Below are positions 12,786-27,200 of a DNA stretch of 64,000 nucleotides, in pieces. The notes below the pieces were generated by a model. It did no database searches. It was given only the letters and a program-made list of their open reading frames with translations, and was not told the origin of the DNA. The translations under genes were made by a program, and so were the position numbers. Numbering within the stretch: the stretch's first letter is position 1; each line of letters begins with the position of its first letter. Source of the DNA: Glandiceps talaboti (taxonomy: Eukaryota; Hemichordata; Enteropneusta; Spengelidae); the NCBI RefSeq assembly GCF_964340395.1, contig NC_135559.1, positions 22,493,121 to 22,557,120 of the forward strand, given 5' to 3'.

Positions 12786-15539
12786 CTGTGTACACAATCA
12801 GTTAAAAGATGACGATTTATAATTGGTCAATTTCTAAGGTAATATTAGATACAACACTCCAACAGACTTCCTACTGATTTTCAATGTTGAACTTTTTGAC
12901 AAAGAAAGTTGAGTTTTAGACCTCATTTGCATATCAATGGTGAGAGATCTCATTTTTACCTCCCGTAAGGGAAGATATTGAAATGGTGATGTCTGTCTGT
13001 GTGTGCATGTGTCTGTCTTTGTCATCATTTTCTTTAAAACAGCTGGCTCAATTATAATGAAATTTGCTACACATCTACCATACGCTAATGGCAAGAACTT
13101 ATTAGATTTTGGTAAACATCCAATGAACATTAATTAGGAATTTGCATAATTAATGGTTTTGAGTAATTAGGCTATATCTATGGAATGCAGACTTCAAATT
13201 CAATATAATTTCAATTGGTGCATATGTTAACTATAAACAAGGAGCATGTGTTCTATAAAGGTTGTTAATTTAGATTAAAGCTCTTATGAATAATTTGCAT
13301 AATTAATGGATCAGTAATTAGACTATATCTTCGAAATGCATACTTCAGTTCAATTTAATTTAGTGCATACATTAACCATTACTAAGTGCATATATCCTAT
13401 AAAGTTTGTTGATGTAGATTACAGTTTTAACGACTAATTTGCATAATTAATGACGTTCAGTAATTCAGCTTTAACTTAAGAAAGCTTCAAATTTTATAGA
13501 ATTTGGTACATATATGCAACAATGCACACAAGTTTGTTGACATAGCCTCTACTTTTTATGAGTAATTTGAATGATTAATGATTTTCGGTAATTAATTATT
13601 TCTTAAGAATGCAAACTTTTGTATATGTTTTGATGGTCGATGGTAACAATGTGCATGTATCATTTAAAGCTTGATGTTGTAACTGATAATCTATATGGCC
13701 TATTTGCATAATCAAAGTTTTTTAAATAATTAGACAATATGTTAACTGTGCAAGCTTCAAATTTCATTAAGTTTCATATAGTTAATTTTCCAATTAAGTG
13801 GTACATCATGTATAATAACTATAGTTTAGAATTATGCATTCCAACAATGTGTGTTGGCCCTTGTGGGAGGCATTCAGTTTAAATCTGGTTATATTGATGG
13901 TGTGAGTTATTTTTTATTTGATTTTGACACCTGTAGAAACACTCAATCTAAATTTTAGACCAGTGCACCTGGTAATCTTCTAATAACAATGCTAACTTTA
14001 GGACCAGTGCACCTGGTAATCTTCTGATAACAATGCTAACTTTAGGACCTACTATACATTATGTCATGAACAATTACAATTCTTCTGAAGACAAACCTTT
14101 CAACTTTCCAAATCAATTATCGATCCAATCTGCCAAATCAATTTGACATTAAGGTTTCTGACCAAAATTCCGACGTTTTTTTTTACTTCACTGAATATTA
14201 ACAATTACATCTTGTCTTGAACAATTCTTCATGTAGACATCCATAGCAACAAATCCATTAATTTTCAAGGACCAATGTACCCAGTTTTTAGTTTAATTTA
14301 CCACAACTGAACCATGGTTCAAAAATGCTAAACATGTTCAGTTGTGCTAAAAAGTACTTGGCAGATTGGTTTGGAAATTGATGGTCACTTCAGTGATATG
14401 CAAATTAGGTCTAAAAATGTTACTTTTGGTCAAAACCTTTAATGTCAAAACTAATGGCCACATTGAAATATTGAGTTGAAATATAGTGGGTGCTTCTGTT
14501 GATGTGTACATGAATAATTATTCACAACATGATGATTACTATTATTCAAATTAGGTCTAAAAATGTGTAATTTTGGACACACAGGTATATACTTAAGTGC
14601 TTTTGTTGGTGATACAGTCAGCTCAAAAGGGGTCCTTTTTTAATGTCCCATTATTTGACATAGGATATGCTTTTTATAACACTTACCATACTTCTAGCTA
14701 TGGCAAACACTTACCATACTTCTAGCTATGGCAAACACTTACCATACTTCTAGCTATGGCAAACACTTACCATACTTCTAGCTATGGCAAACACTTACCA
14801 TACTTCTAGCTATGGCAAACACTTACCATACTTCTAGCTATGGCAAACATTTACCATACTTCTAGCTACGGCAAACACTTACCATAATTCTAGCCATGGC
14901 AAACACTTACCATACTTCTAGCTATGGCAAACATTTACCATACTTCTAGCTATGGCAAACACTTACCATAATTCTAGCCATGACACACACTTACCATAAT
15001 TCAAGCCATGGCAAACACTTACCATACTTCTAGCTATGGCAAACATTTACCATACTTCTAGCTATGGTAAACACTTACCATAATTCTAGCCATGACACAC
15101 ACTTACCATAATTCAAGCCATGGCAAACACTTACCATAATTCTAGCAATGGTGAACACTTACCATAATTCTAGCTATGGCAAACACTTACCATAATTCTA
15201 ACCATGGCACACACTTACCATAATTCAAGCCATGGCAAACACTTACCATAATTCAAGCTATGACAAACACTTACCATAATTCTAGCTATGGCAAAATCAG
15301 GCACAGGTGGGTTATAAACTGTAAGGTACATATCATTGGGATCATTGACATGTGGAAATAGTTTCTCTTCAGTTCTTCCAGGACGATATGTCAGCATCTC
15401 ACACAAGGTTTCTACATCTTTGTATTTGGGTGTGAGACCAGCTCTCACCACATTATCAGAACATGCCATACATTCTGTACAATCTACATGTATTAGAAAA
15501 AGAGAATGAAAGTATCAGTAAGGCATGACAAAGACACAT

Positions 15540-15603
<64 letters not shown>

Positions 15604-18179
15604 ACACATACAAACACACACACACTAGTCTTCATTTCATCTACACTCATCTACATTTCATCTACACTCATCTACATTTCATCTACACTCATCTATATTT
15701 CATCTACATATCATCTACACTCATCTACATTTCATCTACACTCATCTACATTTCATCTACACTCATCTACATTTCATCTACACTCATCTACATTTCATCT
15801 ACTCTCATCTACATTTCATCTACACTCATCTATATTTCATCTACACTCATCTACATTTCATCTACATATCATCTACACTCATCTACATATCATCTACACT
15901 CATCTACATTTCATCTACACTCATCTACATTTCATCTACACTCATCTACATTTTATCCACAAGAGCTCATTATATATGCACAAAAGTAGATCAACTGTAG
16001 CTGAAGGTCTCTTGTGTGCAGTAGATGAAAACACATCTATTGTAGATGAAGAATAGATCTACTTGTTTGGTAAGAGAATCTATATACATCATGGATGTCA
16101 GGAAAGCATTACTAGATAAAATAACGTGTCAGTCATATGAACCAACAAGATAAACTACAACATCTATTGATAACATTTCCCATTGATACTGCAGACTTTT
16201 TACATGAGGCCTTTAACCGTAGGAAATACTTTATTTACAACTAAGATGTATGTGATATTTATTTATATATTTTATTTGATATTCTTTGTGTCCTATAAGC
16301 TAGAGGGCTGGATGTGGCTCTTTCCTTTGTGAAGTTTATCAAAGTATTGCATAACTCGATAAATCCACAAAGGAAACCTTAATGAACAATACCTGATAGT
16401 GAAGTGTGGAACCAAAAGGGAGTATTTATTCTCTAAAAAGACATTAAACTTTTGTCCGTATTTGTAAACAATGTAAGTGTCAACATTATTGATGCACTTC
16501 CAGTTTTATGTGTACACAACACTACTATTAAACTTTGTGTCATACTAATCAAAACTATGTGATTTTACTTGTCATTAATTGTCATTGCTCCAAATTTAAA
16601 TGTTAAAGCCATCAAGCATGATAGTTCACTCAGAAATTAGGGACAACACTTTTTCATTTGGCTGCATAGAAGTCGTGTTGATCTGAGTCTTTCCTGACAG
16701 CACATGTTGCTGTTCTCTAGTATACCATCTGAAATGGTTTATAACTGGAAAATAGCCTCCCATTTTAGGCAGATAACATTTCACAGTGATATTCATCTCA
16801 AGCACTTGTAACTTGTCAAGACTATAAGAATCAAAGTAGTAGTTAACAAGAAATGGTACTTACTGCCTGATATGTATGCATGAGGTTCATTTGGTCCTAG
16901 AAACATTGCCTCTCCTGGCTGTAGAACTAAGTGATTTAAGAAATAGATTGAAAAACAACCAACATCTCCAGGGAATTGACCATGTAGTTTTATTAATAAT
17001 TCACCATTGCACTGGGACACATCCTTCTTTACTTCGACTGAAAAGGGTAAACAGATATGCTGTGTTTTAGGTACATGTACAAGTATATTAGTACTTGTGA
17101 TAGACAGATAGACAGACGTAGATGGACAGACAAACAGAAGTAGACAGACAGACAGACATACAGACAATGTTCTCCCTAACCTGTTTCTACACGAGGGCTC
17201 GGTGGGTCTGTAACACCTGCTGTACTTAGTAGAGAGGTTTAGATGTCACGTATGTATTTATGTGTGTTCTATAGGTTTAGTATCATAGTCACATGATTCA
17301 AAGAAACCCAGGTGGGCGTTATCAGGTGATGCTACATCAAAAAGGCTGTCTACACATAACTGTAAATATGTGTTAAGTTTTTGTCATTTTTCTTCAATTA
17401 AATGTCCTATTTTTTTTTACAAAGTTCGGAAGCATAACTATTAACAAATTTTTCAGTTTTTCGTTTGGGTAGTTGCATGAAAAATACTAGAAATACCGAC
17501 ATGTTAAGAAACCATTGGATCGTATCATGACAACAATGAATATGCACATGTATGTCATAGAACACTGTCCTAATACCAACTTTGAATGAGATCTGTTCAA
17601 GCATGTCCGAGTTATGGCTTTGGACATGGAAAATTCGCAAACAAAATGGCTGCTAGGCGGCCATATTGGATCGTATCATGACAACAATGTGTGTGCACAT
17701 GTATGTCATAGAACACTGTCCTAATACCAACTTTGAATGAGATCTGTTCAAGCATGTATGAGTTATGGCTTTAGACAGGGAAAATTTGCAAACAAAATGG
17801 CTGCCAGGCGGCCATATTGGATCGTATCATGAAACAAATTGACATGCATATGTATGCTATTGTATGTTGCCCCAGTACCAAGTTTGAAAAAAATCGGTCC
17901 AGGCATCTCCAAGAAACGGCTGCGGACGGACGGACGCACGGACAGACGGAACGCAATCCATAAGTCCCCATCCCGGACTTCGTCCGGCGGGGACAAACAA
18001 TAACCTTTCATTTCTAGGCTGAGTCAAAGCATTTTTTCACACTAAGAATCAGGTTTTTTTTACCCAAAGCGTACATATCTGGGGCGATCATTTCAATTTG
18101 AACAATTTTCCATCTTCACTCCCCACCAAATACCAAAGCTATCACTTTTCAAGTCGTTCACATGCACGCATGCATGCAT

Positions 18180-18241
<62 letters not shown>

Positions 18242-21200
18242 TTCACCATAAAGGAATTAAATGTTATAAAATGTACCACTTTCCAGCCCAAGGTTTTCAG
18301 TGATGTCCTTTTTTGGACTGCAATAAAAAATCTCTTAAACACATAAAAAAAAACTTGAATGCTTACGGTCTTCAGACACTCTTTCTACTAGTGATGACAG
18401 TTGCTTAGCAACTGTTTCATCTGTACACATCATCATTCCAGTGAAACACTTTTTCAGAGCTGTTTTACAAGTTTCACCAGTCTTTGAATCAGTTGTATTA
18501 AACATTGATATGAGCTCTTCTGCTGCTTCTAAACCAACAACAGTTTTAAATTCTGGTATATCTAAGAAAACAAAAGAAATATGTATTTTAATTATTCTCC
18601 AAAATCATGTATTAATAGCTATTCATCTCATAAAATAAACTGTAGCTTCATTCTCAAACTATTACCAATGTAATCAAGATTAATCAACCAGAGTATCACA
18701 CATATAATGTACATTATGTTACAGTATAAAGTTTATCCATCCCTGTGTATTCCGTGTTCCACTTGATACAATGTCAAAATAAAACAGACATAAACTTTGA
18801 AATCCAGTAAAAACTATCCTTCTTTCTGTCTTATTTTCCTTCTTGAACCTCATAAATCATTTTAAAATAAAAGAATAGTTCCTTGCTTTCCCTTCGATAT
18901 ATACAACTGCAGTTGACCAGAATTACGCTCTCTACATCATACATGCGTGACCCTTCGACTGAATATCATTAAAGCTGCCGACAAATCACACACACTGACA
19001 GAGTGTGGCTTGGAGGAATAGCCAATCATAGGACATGATGCATATATCTTACCATTCTCCATAGGACAATTACTTAGTTAGTGTGACCTAAAGCACTAGT
19101 GAAGTGAATATATAATGACCAGCACAGAAGTAGTTTTCAAAGTACAGAGTTGCTCAATGGGCCGACATTCTTGTTAAATACATAATATTTTCAATGCAAT
19201 TTCAATTTATTTGTACTGATTTCAAACCGAAAAAAGAGGTAGAAATGTGGACATCGAACACTGTGCAAAATTTGGAGTTGCTAGTTTGGCTAAAGTAATG
19301 CCAGTCCAAGTTGCTAGTCAATAAATCAATTCGCCAAATAACCATCTGGTGATCGGTAGTACAAACACTGACAAAAAGAAAATCCTTGTTCTTACAATGT
19401 CAGAGGTTCAACCAATTTAACAGGCAGTAACTGTACTGAGATTGTACACCAGTAGTAACTGTACTGAGATTGTACACCAGTAGTAACTGTACCAAGATTG
19501 TACACCAGCAGTAACTGTACTAAGATTGTACACCAGTAGTATCTGTACTACGATTGTACACCAGTAGTAACTGTACTGAGATTGTACACCAGTAGTAACT
19601 GTACTGAGATTGTACACCAGTAGTAACTGTACTAAGATTGTACACCAGCAGTAACTGTACTGAGATTGTACACCAGTAGTATCTGTACTACGACTGTACA
19701 CCAGTAGTAACTGTACTAAGATTGTACACCAGCAGTAACTGTACTGAGATTGTACACCAGTAGTAACTGTACTGAGATTGTACACCAGTAGTAACTGTAC
19801 TAAGATTGTACACCAGCAGTAACTGTACTGAGATTGTACACAAGTAGTAACTGTACTAAGATTGTACACCAGCAGTAACTGTACTGAGATTGTACACCAG
19901 TAGTAACTGTACTAAGATTGTACACCAGTAGTAACTGTACTGAGATTGTACACCAGCAGTAACTGTACTGAGATTGTACACCAGTAGTAACTGTACTAAG
20001 ATTGTACACCAGTAGTAACTGTACTAAGATTGTACACCAGTAGTAACTGTACTAAGATTGTACACCAGCAGTAACTGTACTGAGATTGTACACCAGTAGT
20101 AACTGTACTAAGATTATACACCAGCAGTAACTGTACTGAGATTGTACACCAGTAGTAACTGTACTGAGATTGCACACCAGTAGTAACTGTACTGAGATTG
20201 TACACCAGTAGTAACTGTACTGAGATTGTACACCAGTAGTAACTGTACTGAGATTGTACACCAGTAGTAACTGTACTGAGATTGTACACCAGCAGTAACT
20301 GTACTGAGATTGTACACCAGCAGTAACTGTACTGAGATTGTACACCAGTAGTAACTGTACTGAGATTGTACACCAGTAGTAACTGTACTGAGATTGTACA
20401 CCAGTAGTAACTGTACTAAGATTGTACACCAGCAGTAACTGTACTAAGATTGTACACCAGCAGTAACTGTACTAAGATTGTACACCAGTAGTAACTGTAC
20501 TAAGATTGTACACCAGCAGTAACTGTACTGAGATTGTACACCAGCAGTAACTGTACTGAGATTGTACACCAGCAGTAACTGTACTGAGATTGTACACCAG
20601 CAGTAACTGTACTAAGATTGTACACCAGCAGTAACTGTACTAAGATTGTACACCAGCAGTAACTGTACTGAGATTGTACACCAGTAGTAACTGTACTAAG
20701 ATTATACACCAGTAGTAACTGTACTGAGATTATACACCAGTAGTAACTGTACTAAGATTATACACCAGTAGTAACTGTACTAAGATTGTACACCAGCAGT
20801 AACTGTACTGAGATTGTACACCAGTAGTAACTGTACTGAGATTGTACACCAGCAGTAACTGTACTAAGATTGTACACCAGTAGTAACTGTACTGAGATTG
20901 TACACCAGTAGTAACTGTACTGAGATTGTACACCAGCAGTAACTGTACTAAGATTGTACACCAGCAGTAACTGTACTGAGATTGTACACCAGTAGTAACT
21001 GTACTAAGATTGTACACCAGCAGTAACTGTACTGAGATTGTACACCAGTAGTAACTGTACTAAGATTGTACACCAGCAGTAACTGTACTGAGATTATACA
21101 CCAGCAGTAACTGTACTAAGATTGTACACCAGCAGTAACTGTACTGAGATTGTACACCAGTAGTAACTGTACTAAGATTGTACACCAGCAGTAACTGTAC

Positions 21201-24200
21201 TGAGATTGTACACCAGTAGTAACTGTACTGAGATTGTACACCAGTAGTAACTGTACTAAGATTGTACACCAGTAGTAACTGTACTAAGATTATACACCAG
21301 TAGTAACTGTACTAAGATTGTACACCAGCAGTAACTGTACTGAGATTGTACACCAGCAGTAACTGTACTGAGATTATACACCAGCAGTAACTGTACTGAG
21401 ATTGTACACCAGCAGTAACTGTACTGAGATTGTACACCAGCAGTAACTGTACTAAGATTGTACACCAGTAGTAACTGTACTGAGATTGTACACCAGTAGT
21501 AACTGTACTAAGATTGTACACCAGTAGTAACTGTACTAAGATTATACACCAGTAGTAACTGTACTAAGATTGTACACCAGCAGTAACTGTACTGAGATTG
21601 TACACCAGCAGTAACTGTACTAAGATTGTACACCAGCAGTAACTGTACTGAGATTATACACCAGCAGTAACTGTACTGAGATTGTACACCAGCAGTAACT
21701 GTACTGAGATTGTACACCAGTAGTAACTGTAGTGAGATTGTACACCAGCAGTAACTGTACTGAGATTGTACACCAGTAGTAACTGTACTGAGATTGTACA
21801 CCAGTAGTAACTGTACTAAGATTGTACACCAGCAGTAACTGTACTGAGATTGTACACCAGTAGTAACTGTACTAAGATTGTACACCAGTAGTGACTATAC
21901 TGAGATTGTACACCAGCAGTAACTGTACTAAGATTGTACACCAGTAGTGACTATACTGAGATTGTACACCAGCAGTAACTGTACTAAGATTGTACACCAG
22001 TAGTAACTGTACTAAGATTGTACACCAGTAGTAACTGTACTAAGATTGTACACCAGTAGTGACTATACTGAGATTGTACACCAGCAGTAACTGTACTGAG
22101 ATTGTACACCAGCAGTAACTGTACTGAGATTGTACACCAGTAGTAACTGTACTAAGATTGTACACCAGTAGTGACTATACTGAGATTGTACACCAGCAGT
22201 AACTGTACTGAGATTGTACACCAGCAGTAACTGTACTAAGATTGTACACCAGTAGTAACTGTACTAAGATTGTACACCAGTAGTAACTGTACTAAGATTG
22301 TACACCAGTAGTAACTGTACTGAGATTGTACACCAGTAGTAACTGTACTAAGATTGTACACCAGTAGTAACTGTACTAAGATTGTACACCAGCAGTAACT
22401 GTACTGAGATTGTACACCAGCAGTAACTGTACTAAGATTGTACACCAGTAGTAACTGTACTAAGATTGTTCATCAGTAGTAACTGTACTAAGATTGTACA
22501 CCAGTAGTAACTGTACTAAGATTGTACACCAAACAATTCAATACATGTACATTACCTTGTAGGAAATTAATGATCTGCTCAATTGGTCTAAAACCACACA
22601 TTCCTTCAAAAGGTGTCAGAGCAATTGCCATCTCAGGTTTATGATTGGGGTCTTTGTAGATATCACCTCTTTCTGTATGTAATCTCTCTGCATGTTCCTA
22701 CAATGAATTATCCAATAATATAGCAACTGTACATGTAGGAGTTTTATTGAAAGAAGTACACATTTTGTAAGCAAGTGAAATTGAATTGAATTCCTTCAGT
22801 TTTATACAAATCTAAATCAGTGAGGTAAAATGTAAACAATATACAAGTACAAGTAACAAATCATGGTGTTACAATGTTTCTTTTCTACTCTTCTCTAGCT
22901 ACACTATACCTGTCCAGTACAGGATTCAATACAAATTACTACTGATCACCTACAAGGCACTCAGTAACACTATTCCTGGTTACATTACTGACTTGATTAT
23001 TAACAGTAAAGCCAGGCACACACTAGAGCAATGAGCTGAACAAAATTTCACTCGTGGCAATTTCCGCACACCGAATCCTCTCATGTGTGGGCAAATTTTC
23101 ATGAGATTTTGGTCATTTGTGGACATGTGAGCCAAATATCTAGCATGTTTGATAATTTTGAATTTTTGAATTTTTCCTGCGCTGAACGTGAGCAGAATGC
23201 TCATGACTTTCTCTCATGAGAGCATGCGCAGCTATGACATAAGTGTAACATTTTTGTGCCCAGTATAAAATACAGGTGAGGAACTGCTTGACAGTATAAG
23301 ATTGGGGAAAAATTTGTGACGGGAATATGTACATCTCTTATGGGGTGTTTTCAGAAAATAATTTCCAAGCTTTACAAGACAGCACTAATATGTAAAATGT
23401 ACCTACATACATGTGTTGGGTTGAAATATTTTAGACTACCTTGGCAAACATTTCACATCTTTAAAAGACAATATCAACTCAAATTAGAATAGGGTGAAAA
23501 TATTTAAGAAAAGTTTAATACCTTTATGATAGTAAAAAGGTTTTTGGTAGATCTGATTGTTGGGGCAATGTTTGGGTTATTCATAGCCTTTGAGGTAATA
23601 TTTCCAAGCTTCGAAAAGCTAATGTAAATGTAAGTTTTAAATGAGTTTCCCATGTCACATAAAAAATGGGCCATTGGTATAGGGGCATTAAAATTGCATG
23701 TATAGTAGAGTCACTGGTATGTTAGAGAACTTTAGGTGGTCATACCTAGTGTATAATAGAAACTGGAATCTGATGAGATGTGGTGATTTGTAGTGTCAAT
23801 AACATGTAGTGTCCAAAATAGAAAGTGTATTAATCCCTTCTGACAAGTTCATACTGATGAGTAGAACAATTTAGATTAACTTCTTTTATAAACTATCTAT
23901 GAAGATTACCATTACGAAACCTTCAAGTTCAGTTTTGCCCCAAAGTGCAATATAAGTGAAGCATTGATTGTGAAACGGCCAAGCATTTACACGACATGTT
24001 CTGTAACTAGTGTGGTAGCTAGGTAATACATTTATATGTATGTGTATAGTTATGTTTGAACTAATAAGTAATATGAACTATTTCATGTAAGAAACAGGGA
24101 CAAGAACAAATATTTACATGTACCACATTTCAGACAAGGCTATATGCCATTTTAGAAAAGGATTTTTTGCTTCCATCACAGTCCAAAACACTATGACCCC

Positions 24201-27200
24201 CCCCCCCCATCCACAATTTTCAAAACAGCATGACCCCCTACAAATTCCCCCCCCCCTCCCCCCCCCCGGCTTACCCTTAGAGGGAATAGTCAACAAGATG
24301 CTGGCTATTGTGTCATAGCATGAGATATTTATCTCGTTTGGTAAAGTTTCATGACTATTCCCACTCAGAAAAGCAATGGCTACAGGTATTTTGGCCAAAA
24401 ATTGACACGTTTGTCTTCTAAAGTCGTGAAAATACCACAGATATTGATGTAGAAGTTTACACACCTGAATTTTAGACTGGGGTAAACATTTTGTAGTAAC
24501 ATTTATCACCATGCATGCCCTCTTAAGAGAAAGTTGTGAGCATTTCACTCATGTTCAGCGCACACACGAGGAAAAATTTGCTTGTGGCCAAAATAATCAA
24601 AAACACTAGATATTTGGCTCACGGCCACGAATGACCCAAATCTCATGAAAATTTGCCTGTAAACGAGAGGAAACGGCATGATGAAATTGCGCCTGGCTTA
24701 AACCTGCAACTCATCACTTAGCTGAAAAAACAAAAGTCTACTTCATGTACCCCATTGTAATATAAAGTCATATGTGAGTGTATGTTCTCGTGACCTGCAC
24801 CCCTTTTCGTTTGTCACCAACTGTTGATATGGCAAAAATAAAAAAATGTTTGGTTCCGATAACATGTCTTTAGAAAACAGGGTAGGTAGGAGGAATTTAT
24901 TCTATTTTACTTTTTAAATTGTTTCTAAATACTTCAACCCAAAGATACAAATATATGATACTTGTCGGTCACAAATCTATACGTGACTATTATAGTTAAA
25001 ACATGTTATGCAGACTGTACATTTTTTGTACTGTTTTAGTCTAAAAAGACCCGGTCTCTCTCTGGAATACAATTTTTTAAAAAGTGACGACAGATGTGGC
25101 AAAAGTGTGAAAGTATACATGGAAATAGAAGTAAACTATTACCATTTTTATACTTAATTGAATGTAAAAATTGTTTAGGGTCGGGGGTTAAAAGTAGGGT
25201 TGGTCGGGTTATCCGAAACACACTATTTTTTTATTTGGCTTAAGTACAAGAAGGATATCAAGATGCACAGTGTTCATAAAAGCTTTCTAACTTTTTACAA
25301 TGTAATTGTAATTAATTATTCTGTTTAAATGTTTACTCATTAATATACAATCAATGTTCAACACCAGTTTTCCTCTGCTTAACACATTAACTTCTTACTT
25401 CTGATGTAAGTCACATGGTGAGCAAGTGCACCATATGTTTATACATGTAGCACACACACTGTTTCACCATGCCTATAGCACACTGAACTTCAGTTAAGTT
25501 GAACTAAAAACCAACATTATTACAGACAGATAGACGACAGATACTTTGCCATACCTATATATGTAGCTCTACTGAACCTTATAAGTTCAGTAATGCCACA
25601 GATAAGTGACACATGTGTTACTTATCTGTGGTTGTGCTAATAAATAAAACCATTCCAGTTACAGTTAGTGCAGCTGTACCTAAAAGTACTTGCCTTATTA
25701 GGATGTGCTTGTATTGACAAAGCCTTGTTCACTGACAACACTTTAAACAAATAAGGAAGTTGACCTCTAAAACGCTCCTCCACTTTGGCCCCTAAACAAT
25801 CTGGATGTCTGCAAATCCATTCTTGTAATGTCTTTTCTTCAATATTTTTGCAAAGAATTTCAGAAGGTCCACTTGGGTGTGTGCCCATCCATAATTCAGC
25901 ATAGGGTTTGTCATGTTGCAGTTGAAATGAGTTATCATTGCCACTGCTAAGGTTTGCAACTTCACTCTCCATACCAATCCTACCCCATTGATACTGCTGT
26001 ACAGCACATCGTAGAGGAAACACTGAAATTTCACACAAAGGAATTATATTATTGATTTATACCCATGAAAAAAATACTTTTACTTCAACAAAGTATATGA
26101 TACAATATAACTTATATAAGAATTTGATGTGTGGAGCTACATGCCTCCCTCCTCCCCCCCCCCCCTCCTATCTGACTAGTGATACCAGTACATACAATGA
26201 TTTTGAATTCATATATGTATAATCTGATAATATCATTTAATGTCTAATATTAGATTTCGCATCTAAGTTAAACTCTAAAATCTAATATTAGACTCTAAGG
26301 TGTGGACCATTTGATATCGGGGGGGGGGGCTTATAAGATTCGCAGAAAAAAAAGACATCAAATGGATTTGCTTAAAAAATAATCCAGATATAAGTGGGTG
26401 ATGGAAAAAAAAGACGAGCCATTGCTGCTAGGAAAAAAAATTCTGGCAGGGATATGATGTAGAACATCCAAAAATATTCTAGCAATAGCTTTAGTATGAT
26501 ATACAACCCAACACAGTTTCAAGTTAAAGGAACAATAACTAAGAATGTATGTACACTCACATTGTCTTCATGTCACCGGTGTTATTTTGGCATTATATGC
26601 CATTGTTTACCTGTTACTATGGATGTGGTTTTGTTACTTTGGGCATTTACATACTTTAAAATGTTTATTCAATTGCCTACCCATCGCTGTTGTAATAATT
26701 ATAAAAAACACCTATCATTTGACTGTTACTGAGGGCGTGGTCATGGTTGCTAGGGCCAATTACATAAGTATGACACATTCACAATTTGTACACTAACAGT
26801 AATACTTTCAGAATCATAACCAAATTTCATCATCATTAGTTTGAGAGGTAAAGTTCAATACCAAAATCATGTACATCATCTGCATGATAAATACAATGTC
26901 ATACACGTATCTAACATTGATGGTGTTTGGAGTCCCCTTACCCCTTCTTTCTACGGAGTCCCCTTCCCCCTCTTTCTACTATGATAATAGGGAGACTTGT
27001 CTCCAAAATCGGACACCAACTCAAGAGGTTCCTCTAGTCTTCAAGACAACATATAGTCCCAACATCAAAACGTCTAAACTAAAAGACGCATTGACAAAAC
27101 ATTGGGAACTGGTAGAAAATAATGTAACCTTGAACACACTCTACCCAACCACGCCAATCATAGCACAGAAAAGAAACAAAAATTTAAAGACATACTTGTC

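Noticed and set aside
15215-15274. Extension of MPI exon 6 past ATG|GTAAGTG into the repeat
   Set aside because: The extra residues do not match the family and reach a stop; the first donor gives the exact family spacing to exon 7.
6052-15297. CRISPR-like regular repeats
   Set aside because: The arrays are head-to-tail units without unique spacers, in animal intron or flank DNA.
19417-22445. Many short frames on the minus strand of the 28-bp array
   Set aside because: Repeat-driven frames with an 84-base cycle, inside MPI intron 3.
24114-24548. 144-codon minus-strand open stretch
   Set aside because: It runs through C-tracts and the arm of an inverted-repeat element; composition is not protein-like.
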